This document shows positions 53,086 to 61,107 of a stretch of 64,000 bases of DNA, piece by piece. Location of the stretch: contig NZ_AUZM01000023.1 in the NCBI RefSeq assembly GCF_000478195.2, forward strand, positions 1 to 64,000, in the 5' to 3' direction. A program made the position numbers and the translations under genes. Source of the stretch: Lyngbya aestuarii BL J (GTDB taxonomy: Bacteria; Cyanobacteriota; Cyanobacteriia; Cyanobacteriales; Microcoleaceae). The notes beneath the pieces were generated by a model, which saw only the letters and a program-made list of their open reading frames with translations, did no database searches and was not told where the DNA came from. Numbering within the stretch: position 1 is the stretch's first letter; the number at the start of each line of letters is the position of its first letter.

Positions 53086-54249
53086 CTAGGGCAACGCTTC
53101 CGTCAAATCATCAATCTGTCGCGTTGCCACAATCCCCGCAAATGGGGCGCGAATATTTGTATTTTTTAATTGCGTTTCGTAGTAACGAACTTGCGCCTGG
53201 GCTTCTCGAACATCGGCTTGTGCTGCTGCAATTTTTTCCGGCCGAGTTCCATTGATTAATTTATTCAAATTACTGCGAATTTCGGCAACTTCGGCTTGCG
53301 CCGCCACGATGTCTTCCGAGCGGGGACCGTTTTGCAACTGTCGCAAGGCTTGACGCTTCTGTTCTACTGTGGCTTCGAGTTGATCGACTTGACTTCGCTG
53401 ACTTTGTTTAAGCTGTTGAATGCGTGTTTGGGCTTGATCAACTAAGGCCTCAAGTCGGCGTTCCTCTTGCAAATATTCCTCGAAACTATCTTCAGAAATC
53501 GCTCCCTGCTCTCTCAAAGAGAGATAACGGCTTACCCGTGTACTGGCAAGTTGGAGAGCGGCTTGATTGGCTCTGACGTTGGCCTCCGCCTGAGCAATTT
53601 CATCCCGCACGCTTCCCGATCGCGCATTTAATAACTGTGCTGTCGCCCCATCGAGTTCGGCTCGCGCGATGGCAATATCTTCGGGTCGGCTTCCGGCTTC
53701 GAGTTCGGCTAAGTTGGCCTGGGCGCGATTTAACTGAGCTTGAACTGCGGCAATTTCTTCCGGGCGGCTTCCGGCTTCGAGTTCGGCTAAATTAGCTTGA
53801 GAGCGATCGAGGGCGGCTTCGGCTTGTGAGAGTTGGGCTTCTATTTCTTCGCTTTCTAAACGAGCGATCATCTCACCTGCTTGGACGCGATCGCCTTCAG
53901 AGACTAACACTTGAATCAGTTTACCACCGCGTTTAAAACCCAAATTACTGGCTCTCAGTGCCGCAATTTCCCCGGTATAGCTGCGCGACACTTCATAACT
54001 CTCGACGGGTTGAACTGTCAGGGTTTCGACGGGTAAAATCTTCGACTCGCTGGATTCTTCTACAGGGGAGGATACTTGATTATTATTTGACACCCAAATG
54101 ACGGCCGATATACCCGCAAGTAATAATGCTCCCGTTGCTGTCAATAGAATTGGCAGACGAAAGCGCTGATTTGGGTTTTTTTTCCGCAGTTTTGATGAAT
54201 TCTCAGAATCGGCAACAGAAGTCTCGGGCGGCGGTAAGTTTAAGGTCAT
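53086..54249 (-). CDS. HlyD/RND membrane-fusion adaptor, truncated at the C-terminus
   Basis: 387 aa. An N-terminal membrane anchor (about 30-50), a first lipoyl half (GGKLIQVLVSEGDRVQAGEMIA), a long coiled-coil hairpin with repeated NLAELEAGSRPEE units, and the start of the second lipoyl half (IRAPFAGIVATRQIDDLTEALP), where it stops. The beta-barrel and membrane-proximal domains (about 100 residues) that should follow are missing, so it is probably non-functional. Upstream of the RND remnant in one orientation; together they were a tripartite exporter. Confidence 0.8.
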   Translation of the reverse strand: MTLNLPPPETSVADSENSSKLRKKNPNQRFRLPILLTATGALLLAGISAVIWVSNNNQVSSPVEESSESKILPVETLTVQPVESYEVSRSYTGEIAALRASNLGFKRGGKLIQVLVSEGDRVQAGEMIARLESEEIEAQLSQAEAALDRSQANLAELEAGSRPEEIAAVQAQLNRAQANLAELEAGSRPEDIAIARAELDGATAQLLNARSGSVRDEIAQAEANVRANQAALQLASTRVSRYLSLREQGAISEDSFEEYLQEERRLEALVDQAQTRIQQLKQSQRSQVDQLEATVEQKRQALRQLQNGPRSEDIVAAQAEVAEIRSNLNKLINGTRPEKIAAAQADVREAQAQVRYYETQLKNTNIRAPFAGIVATRQIDDLTEALP

Positions 54250-54438
54250 CAGATTTAACGTGATTTATGAGTTAAAATGTAGATTTTCTAATTGACTTTT
54301 AGGTGCCAAAACCATTCGCGGTTCTCATTTATAGCAGTACGTTCTTTGTGTTTATTTCCGAGAAATACCTTTTTAAATCAAGTGCAAATAGGGAGTTTTA
54401 TAAAAGTAATTATCCGAATTATTTTTATCACGTTTGTT
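54250..54438. other. AT-rich spacer upstream of the adaptor gene
   Basis: AT-rich DNA that should contain the adaptor promoter. A plus-strand frame at 54303-54497 has no family resemblance and is rejected. Confidence 0.35.
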
Positions 54439-54627
54439 TCAATTACATCGATTTAAAAATATCAAAGTTTGCAAGAAAGGGACTCCCGAACCCTTGAGAG
54501 GATTGCATTGCTTTTTCCTATTTGCTGTCTCATCAATAATCACCGCAATCCTCTGTTCTTTTAATGCTTTCCGGGTTCGGGTTAATCTTCTTTCTGTTAA
54601 TTCCATCATCAACCCATCATTTTTCAA
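54439..54627 (-). pseudogene. Transposase fragment (IS701-like)
   Basis: 62 codons on the minus strand: LTERRLTRTRKALKEQRIAV followed by IIDETANRKK. From memory this is the segment around the first catalytic Asp of IS701-like transposases (IVIDDTGxRKKG). The rest is lost and the tail (LKGSGVPFLQTL) is unrelated. It overlaps the last 11 nt of the thioester-reductase gene. Confidence 0.5.
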
Positions 54628-55975
54628 TGTGAGACTTTGGCTGATTCAAGAAACCTGTATCCATTAAATAGGCAAAATAATTATTGAGTAAATTGCCATT
54701 CATTGGCGGACAATCAATTGAACTATCTGCCAAAGCTTCCTTGGTGAATTCACAGCTAACTTTGGGTTTCCTTTGTTCCTCATACAATTCCAAAATCGTC
54801 AGTTTTTCCGGCAAATACTCTTTTGTAAAAAAGGGCAAGAGCGGATAAAGAGAATGTTCCTTAGACTTCGCATTATTTTGAACGCCCGCGAGCCAATCTT
54901 TGCAGGTTTTTTTCTCGATCCCATAACCCATGTTGGAGAGGAACTCATGCAAATGACTTAGGTGGATGGGGTAAGGATTATTCAGGTGGAAAATAGACCC
55001 CAAAGACATCTCTTTTCTCGATAAAGATACAATGGCTTGGCTGATATAATCTACAGGAGACGTATTTAATACATAGTCCAAATCTGGCATAGTTTTCATG
55101 GTAATACAGCCTTTGATCATGCGGCAAATAATATCATCTGTATTCCAAACTCCGGTGAGACTGTGACCCGAAATAAATGGGAGTCTGTAAACCGCAACTG
55201 GAAGTCCGCGCTCACGAGCCGACAAAACAAGCTTTTCTGCAACCCATTTACTCTGAGAGTAACCCAGATACATCTGACCAACGTTCATTAAATCGTCCGA
55301 TTCTGTTATTACCATTTCACGGTATAAATCCGACTCAAAAACAGCGATACTAGACATATAATGAACGGACTTTACTTTAGTTGTACTCGCCAGCTTGAGG
55401 ACTTCGTAAGTTCCGTCTACATTAATAGGTTTCAGCTTTTCATAGGGATACACATAGTTTAATGATGCGCCACTATGATAGATTGCGTCAATTTCATTGG
55501 CAAGTCTTTCAAACTGCTTTTCCGAAAGTCCTAATAGGGGGTGAGATAGATCTCCCAGAACCGGAATAATTCGGCGATTAAATTCGGGTTGCCAAAGTCC
55601 GTATAATTCCAATTTCTTTTGTATTTTCTGTTGTCCTAAATCTTGACTAGAGGCTCGAACCAAGCAATAAATCTGTGAGTGGGTTTTTTGCAGAAGTTCG
55701 TCAAGTAAAAAACTCCCTAAAAACCCTGTTCCACCTGTTAAGAATATATTGGATAAATTGCCTGAACTTTTGCCCAGTATATTTTCAACAGAAATGGTAG
55801 GATATTGATTGACTTCAGATTTTAAATCAATTTTTTGCCGTGTTGAGATAGGAACATCTGAAGAATCTTCCCGGGCTAGATATTCGGTCAGTTTTTCGAT
55901 GGTAGGACATTCCCAAATTAAAGAAGGATTAATTTTGCGCCCTATAAATGTCTCTAATTCCCCGAGTAAGTTCAT
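54617..55975 (-). CDS. Thioester reductase (SDR) part of the interrupted FAAL-ACP-TR gene
   Basis: 452 aa. Residues 1-35 are the second half of an ACP (NLLGELETFIGRKINPSLIW). From about 70 comes an extended short-chain dehydrogenase: the NAD(P)-binding IFLTGGTGFLGSFLLDELL, HSGASLNYVYPYE, the active-site Ser-Tyr-Lys (YMSSIAVF and YSQSKWVAEKL), and the family's AVYRLPFISGHS. This is the carboxylic-acid-reductase/NRPS-terminal type, reducing a carrier-bound thioester. Whether it is translated after the stop at 55979 is unknown; the ATG at 55973 is available. Confidence 0.85.
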   Translation of the reverse strand: MNLLGELETFIGRKINPSLIWECPTIEKLTEYLAREDSSDVPISTRQKIDLKSEVNQYPTISVENILGKSSGNLSNIFLTGGTGFLGSFLLDELLQKTHSQIYCLVRASSQDLGQQKIQKKLELYGLWQPEFNRRIIPVLGDLSHPLLGLSEKQFERLANEIDAIYHSGASLNYVYPYEKLKPINVDGTYEVLKLASTTKVKSVHYMSSIAVFESDLYREMVITESDDLMNVGQMYLGYSQSKWVAEKLVLSARERGLPVAVYRLPFISGHSLTGVWNTDDIICRMIKGCITMKTMPDLDYVLNTSPVDYISQAIVSLSRKEMSLGSIFHLNNPYPIHLSHLHEFLSNMGYGIEKKTCKDWLAGVQNNAKSKEHSLYPLLPFFTKEYLPEKLTILELYEEQRKPKVSCEFTKEALADSSIDCPPMNGNLLNNYFAYLMDTGFLNQPKSHIEK

Positions 55976-55978
55976 TGA

Positions 55979-57520
55979 TTATAAAGAATCTAAGCCATAA
56001 TCGCCAAAAGGCTTTCTCAGATCAATTTGTTGAGGATCTAGCTTTAAACGTTGCCCCAATTGAGAAGTTAACCAACTTTGAATCGTTTCTAGCTGAGTTG
56101 AAGGTTGCCTTTGTTTTTGTGTAGGCTCAACAACAGATTTATGATTACAGACTATTTGGTTTAGGCGTTCGATTTCTTGATTGATCATCCAAAGTTTATG
56201 GCTATCTTTATAATTAATAGTCCATTCAGCCATTACATTCAAAGACTTTTCTATAAACTTCTTTCGACAACCGTGACGTTTGATTTTTCCGCTAGGAGTT
56301 CTCGGAATACTGCTTGGTTTGAGCAGCATGATAGCATAAGGTTGTAAATCATGTTCTTGGGTTATGGCTTGGCGTATCGCGGCGATCGCTTCGTTAGTAT
56401 TAAGCTTTCGCCAACCCGAACGTTCTATTTCTTGAACGATCACCAGTTTTTCTTTTCCTGCGAGTTCCACAGAAAAAGCCGCTCCGGGTGCTTTTTTAAG
56501 GGAAGGATGACTTTTACTTACTGTTGACTCAATATCTTGAGGATAATGATTGCGTCCGTGAATGATAATTAGATCTTTTAGTCGTCCGGTAACAAACAAC
56601 TCCCCATTTTGTAGAAATCCTAAGTCTCCCGTTCGTAAAAAAGGCTTTTCACCTTCGTCTGGGATATAATTAACAAAAGTTTCTTGACTTTGCTGAGGTC
56701 GATTCCAATACCCCAAAGTAACACTCGCACCGGATACTAAAATTTCCCCGACTTGTCCTTCCGAACACTTGGTTAATGATGTGGGATCAACAATAGAAAT
56801 TGTGTGGTTTAACTTGGGTTTGCCAATACTTGTTAGTTTTCGATGGGGTTTCTCAGCATTATTAGTCAAAACAACCCGGTTTTGTTCTAAAGCCTCTGCA
56901 TCTACTTGGCAAATTGCAGGAGGTCGAGTTTTTAATCCTCCAGAAACGATTAATGTAGTTTCTGCCATTCCATAACAGGGGTAAAAGGCAATTGATTCAA
57001 ACCCACAGGTTTTAAACTTATTGGTAAAATTCTCGATTGTTTCCGCTCGCACGGGTTCAGCCCCAACGAAAGCTAATTTCCAGCTACTTAAATCAAGCTC
57101 CTCAAGTTCAGAGGGTTTAATTTTGCTGGCACACCAATCGTAGGCGAAATTAGGACCGCCACTGGTGGTGGCTTTGTAGCGAGAAATCGCTTGTAACCAT
57201 CGGATAGGTTTTTTCTGAAAATCAAAAGGTGACATCAGAATCATCGGTCTACCCAGATAAATGGGTTGTAAGATACCACCAATTAAACCCATATCGTGAT
57301 AGTGTGGCAGCCAAGACACTCCGATGTCTTCTGGTGTATTTTGGAAAAGTTCTTTAATTAGAGTACAGTTATGAATAATGTTTCCATGACTGACCATTAC
57401 TCCTTTTGGCTGTCCGGTAGAACCCGAAGTGTATTGGAGAAAAGCTAAGGTGTCTTCGCTCAATTTTGTTGTTTGCCAATCAGAAGCTAAAGAAGGATTA
57501 ATGTTGTCACTTGAAATCAA
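55979..57520 (-). CDS. Fatty acyl-AMP ligase (FAAL) part with start of ACP
   Basis: The frame is open from 57718 to 55979; the first ATG gives 513 aa. It shows the adenylation motifs LAFLQYTSGSTGQPKGVMVSHG, VSWLPHYHDMGLIGG, FYPCYGMAETTL, FLRTGDLGFL, GRLKDLIIIHGRNHYPQDIE and PRTPSGKIKRHGC. The motif GRNHYPQDIE and the insertion of FAALs, rather than acyl-CoA ligases, point to acyl-AMP for a carrier. The C-terminal ~85 residues begin an ACP ending GLDSL at the stop. Confidence 0.85.
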   Translation of the reverse strand: MISSDNINPSLASDWQTTKLSEDTLAFLQYTSGSTGQPKGVMVSHGNIIHNCTLIKELFQNTPEDIGVSWLPHYHDMGLIGGILQPIYLGRPMILMSPFDFQKKPIRWLQAISRYKATTSGGPNFAYDWCASKIKPSELEELDLSSWKLAFVGAEPVRAETIENFTNKFKTCGFESIAFYPCYGMAETTLIVSGGLKTRPPAICQVDAEALEQNRVVLTNNAEKPHRKLTSIGKPKLNHTISIVDPTSLTKCSEGQVGEILVSGASVTLGYWNRPQQSQETFVNYIPDEGEKPFLRTGDLGFLQNGELFVTGRLKDLIIIHGRNHYPQDIESTVSKSHPSLKKAPGAAFSVELAGKEKLVIVQEIERSGWRKLNTNEAIAAIRQAITQEHDLQPYAIMLLKPSSIPRTPSGKIKRHGCRKKFIEKSLNVMAEWTINYKDSHKLWMINQEIERLNQIVCNHKSVVEPTQKQRQPSTQLETIQSWLTSQLGQRLKLDPQQIDLRKPFGDYGLDSL

Positions 57521-57718
57521 TCTGTACTTAACTAACTGATTGGTGTTATTTAGATGACGTTCCAGGTCGGCTAAGAGTGTTGTTGTGGTTAAAATTGTTT
57601 TGGTTTGAGCATCTGTGGCGATTCCTTGTAAGCGAGAAATTTTTCGTTTTCCTTGAGGAAGATTTACGGGAACAGCAACAACTTCAGCGTATAAACAGCC
57701 AAAAAAGGCGGAAATGAA

Positions 57719-57922
57719 TTATAAACCTGATGTATAAACAAGTAAAACTCTATCGCCCGGATTTGTATGGGATTGAAGATGAGCAGCGATTGCTTGTGCT
57801 TTTAAAGCTAATTCTTGATAAGTCAAACAATCGGATTCGGTTTCTCCGTTTTCCAGAAAAGTAAATGCAGTCTGATTCGGTTGGGATAAAGAACGGTCAT
57901 GTAATAAATTTGCTAAGGTCAT
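57719..57922 (-). CDS. FAAL N-terminal fragment
   Basis: 67 aa: MTLANLLHDRSLSQPNQTAF, LTYQELALKAQAIAAHL, GDRVLLVYTSGL, then the TAA. The continuation in the same frame (FISAFFGCLYAEVVAVPVN) is the expected next FAAL segment, so the stop is a nonsense change. Confidence 0.75.
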   Translation of the reverse strand: MTLANLLHDRSLSQPNQTAFTFLENGETESDCLTYQELALKAQAIAAHLQSHTNPGDRVLLVYTSGL

Positions 57923-58741
57923 AAGCCTATAATTCTCCAGTCATAATGATGAGCTTGTTTGAGCTTTGCCAACCGTGTTCTATCCAAACTTTACCACTCG
58001 TTTCTAATTGATATATGTTCCTAGAGAGGGATTTGGGCTAATCTTTGGAGGGATATGACTCCGCCAGAATTTATCACAAATTGATTGAAGAAGCTGATTT
58101 TAAAGCTGAAATTAAATCTAATTTATCAATCCAATAATTATTGTTTTTTTCCTACTAATAATCCGATTAATTGTGTTCAAAATAGAGCATTTATCTAAAA
58201 TATAAAGACGGTTATTTAAAAATCCAGCTCCAAATAGACTGAAATCTGAGCTTCGGTCATTTTTCAGACGATTTAGTTAACTTTTAGAGCGGAAAGTTTA
58301 ACCCGTATTAGGAATGGCTGGAATTTTAGAGTAATACCGTTTCTTCGTAAATAGTGCAACTACAGCGCGAAGCGCTAGGCAACAACTCCCGATGGCAGGC
58401 TCTCATAGATGAAAAAGCCCGGTATAGTCAAGCTTTTGGCTATTCTTCGTTCCGTGCATTTGTAAATATATGACTCCGGAAGCGCTATAACTCCCTACCC
58501 CACTTTCTAAGGGGGGTGTCGCAGACGGGGGGATTAATTAGATGCAACTTACAAACAATTGGTATAAGCGCTTCGGCTGGTTATCTTGATAGGGACAAGA
58601 ACTGGCTATCGCTATCAGAATTCTTCTAACGCTCACGGTGATTCTCGCTCCCAATTTCAGCAAACTCATCTAATTGTTGTTCCTTAATTCGATTTTCTAT
58701 CTGATTGCCAACTTTTCTGTTCCCTGTTTCCTATTAATTAT
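57923..58741. other. Long intergenic region with a transposase scrap and short repeats
   Basis: 819 nt. It has a palindromic AGCGCGAAGCGCT (58355-58367), a CCCTACCCCACTTTCTAAGGGGGG hairpin-like repeat (about 58494-58517) and a transposase C-terminal scrap (58538-58669). The FAAL promoter should lie near 57925-58000. Otherwise nothing is recognised. Confidence 0.4.
58538..58669 (-). pseudogene. Transposase C-terminal remnant
   Basis: A 43-aa frame, MSLLKLGARITVSVRRILIA then IASSCPYQDN, resembles the C-terminal end of IS1380/IS4-type transposases (KIGA-x-I-x-x-S-x-RR ... SS-x-PYQ). Only this scrap is left; a TAG precedes its ATG. The family call is tentative. Confidence 0.4.
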
Positions 58742-60457
58742 TCATTGATAACTGTAAAGACTGTTGACTGGCGCGCGAGGAGATTCATCTTTGACGGGAT
58801 GCCACAACTGTTCGAGGCGATGGGCGGGTATGGTTAAATGAAGAATATCACCGGGATTGAGAACAAAACTGAGCAATTCCCAACTGTGAATGGTTTGATT
58901 GTTTGTTTCAATGTAAAGCGGCACAAAATCAACGCTTTTGGCGATATCCTGCACCCGTTTTCCGCAAAAAGGATGATTGGGGGTTATTAACACCGATAAC
59001 GCCACCCAAAGACTATCGGCTGTAATTCCATTTCCGAGAATTCGCCCGCCAATGGCTGCGGCAGCAAACGCAGGGGCGGCAATTTCTATGGGATTTAGAA
59101 CCGTTTCAAAGTTAAAAACTTGTTGTTCCATTAAGGCAAATTGCGGCTCTTGACTCCGAACCACGACGCGAATTTTTGGGGCTAATCCTTTCGCACTCAA
59201 TGCTATTTCTAAGTTCGCCATATCGTCACTTGTGACAGCTAAAACGGCTTCTGCTTGTTTGATATTGGCACTTTCTAAGATTGTTGACAGGCTAGCATCT
59301 CCTTTGATAATTGGAATTTTTAAAGCATCGATAATCCCTAAAAATCGACAGTTTGCATCCCGTTCAATCACCACAATTTCATAACCACTGGCTCGTAATT
59401 GTTGGGCGATTTGCAAACCCAATCCCCCTAAACCGCAAATAATATAATGATTGTGTTCAGGAATCCGAGTGGCGTTAACATATTCGGTTAAGCGAGTTCC
59501 CAAGACAAAATCGTTGAGTAGTGCATAGCAAATCCCCACAACACCCGCTCCGACTAACATCATAATAGCGGTGAAGATTTTAATACTTTCAGGGGCATTT
59601 TCAGCAACTTTTTCATTGCCTCCCGCTCCCGTAATCATCCCGACTGAGAAGTAAAGGGAATCTATAATCGAGTTGTTGAGGTTGATGCTAACATAAGTCA
59701 GAGTCGCAATAAAAATAGTAATCAGTAGAGTTAGAATGACTAAAATAGCCGATTGACTATGTTGCTGAAATTTATTTAAACTATTTCTAAATTTATTGAG
59801 AGTTTTTAGTAAGGAAAATTTAGACTTGCGGACATCGGGTTTGCTGGCTATAATTAAGCGATCGCCGGTTTGCAGTTGTTTTCCTTCGATCACTGCCGAG
59901 ACTAAATCCAGTTGAGTATTAACGGGGAGATAATAGATCAGCATTCGACAACGATCAGCCCAAAGTTCGGTGAGGGTTTGACCTTTCCAGGGATGTTGAT
60001 CGTTAATCCATTCTTCTTGAATCGGCCAATAGGTATTATGGAGTTTAAGCTGACCAATCGCCCGATTTCCCAACGCTGCAAAGGTAAACACAGGCGCAGA
60101 TAGAGCAGAAACGCTCATGCTGGTATGATTGGGTAGGGTTTGATCGAGGCGATCGCCTAAGTTGGTGTTAAACAGGCGGTTAATGATGCGAATTTTGGGA
60201 TTGAGGATTTGCGCCTGCATCAAAATGGCGAGGTTTGTCGAGTCATCATTCCCCGCTAAGACTAAGGTATGGGCGCTTTGAATACCTGCGGCGAGTAAGG
60301 TAGAAGCCGATCGCAAATGACCCACGACAATATCAGAACCTTCGCCTTTGATCGGGGTTTCGTGAACTCCGACGACAAAAGCCCCTTGTTGTCTGAGCAG
60401 ACGGAATATTTTGTATCCAGTGTCATCTAAGCAACAGACAATTATGCGAGGTTTCAT
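58742..60457 (-). CDS. Two-RCK potassium-channel-like protein with atypical filter
   Basis: 571 aa. Order: an N-terminal RCK/TrkA_N NAD-binding domain (about 3-130) with a TrkA_C-like part (to ~205), membrane helix (about 236-258), pore loop (about 263-280), second membrane helix (about 294-318), and a second RCK domain (GLGGLG at 342-347) with a TrkA_C-like end (to 571). Potassium channels have TVGYGD in the filter; this has VGMITGAGG. Ion selectivity is therefore uncertain, though the fold is that of ligand-gated two-helix channels. It probably helps ion balance. Its neighbour is the degraded FAAL region. Confidence 0.85.
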   Translation of the reverse strand: MKPRIIVCCLDDTGYKIFRLLRQQGAFVVGVHETPIKGEGSDIVVGHLRSASTLLAAGIQSAHTLVLAGNDDSTNLAILMQAQILNPKIRIINRLFNTNLGDRLDQTLPNHTSMSVSALSAPVFTFAALGNRAIGQLKLHNTYWPIQEEWINDQHPWKGQTLTELWADRCRMLIYYLPVNTQLDLVSAVIEGKQLQTGDRLIIASKPDVRKSKFSLLKTLNKFRNSLNKFQQHSQSAILVILTLLITIFIATLTYVSINLNNSIIDSLYFSVGMITGAGGNEKVAENAPESIKIFTAIMMLVGAGVVGICYALLNDFVLGTRLTEYVNATRIPEHNHYIICGLGGLGLQIAQQLRASGYEIVVIERDANCRFLGIIDALKIPIIKGDASLSTILESANIKQAEAVLAVTSDDMANLEIALSAKGLAPKIRVVVRSQEPQFALMEQQVFNFETVLNPIEIAAPAFAAAAIGGRILGNGITADSLWVALSVLITPNHPFCGKRVQDIAKSVDFVPLYIETNNQTIHSWELLSFVLNPGDILHLTIPAHRLEQLWHPVKDESPRAPVNSLYSYQ

Positions 60458-61107
60458 TTTTCGTTCACTCGCCTCAAACCTTGGGCTGACAGTTTACAGA
60501 GATTCTACAGTCTCTCATTTTTTAGGATATAGAGAAAAAAAACTGTATCGAAGCGCACCAGAATAGGATTTAGGTGAGATTCAGATCAAGACCTTGAAAG
60601 TTATATTTTGTTAATATTTTGCGAAAAGTTTTTGGATCAACTTCAGAATATTAAATTATTATTTAACAAAACCTTTACATAACACCCTCCGGATCTTTAC
60701 ATAAAGGAGTTGAGTTATCCGGGTCAAATTTGATATATTTCTAAATAAGAACTCAAATGACTGCGGTCGTCAAAGTCTTGGGAGTTGTATTCCTCCAGAA
60801 TATTTCATCATCAAACAGCATTGATAATAACAGAACCTCAATCGTCTTTCATAGGTCGGAGTTGATCTGATCAACTACAAACAGGTGTATGGGTGAACAA
60901 ACAATCAATCAGGGTGTAAAACTGACTAACGTTTCTCAAGGAAAAAAGATAACAGTTTGATCAGTCTACAGTCAACCAAAATAGGAGTCCGGAAACTGTT
61001 AACTCCATAGTGATTTCAGCTTTTTAGCTTGAGATACATTTTAATAATAGCAGTCCTGATCGATCTCTACAGTTGAGATTTTGTGTCTACCAAACCCTTT
61101 AAAACCA
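60458..61107. other. Intergenic region between divergent channel and EAL-HlyD genes
   Basis: 650 nt with the two divergent promoters. The direct repeat CTTTACATAA occurs at about 60671 and 60695. No RNA gene or terminator is recognised. Confidence 0.4.

Larger units (their letters stand above)
54617..57922 (-). pseudogene. FAAL - ACP - thioester reductase gene interrupted by two in-frame TAA codons
   Basis: From the ATG at 57922 (GGAGA upstream) to 54617 one frame of 1102 codons is kept, broken only at 57719-57721 and 55979-55981, both TAA. Translation across the first gives ...LVYTSGL*FISAFFGCLYA, where FAAL enzymes have GLE. Across the second, ...YGLDSL*SMNLLGELETF, directly after the ACP serine. 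The intact product would load a fatty acid as acyl-AMP onto its own ACP and release it reductively as aldehyde or alcohol. No domain is otherwise damaged. The three pieces are listed separately below. Confidence 0.85.

Noticed and set aside
54303-54497. Plus-strand 64-codon frame
   Set aside because: AT-rich with hydrophobic random composition, and it overlaps a transposase remnant on the other strand.
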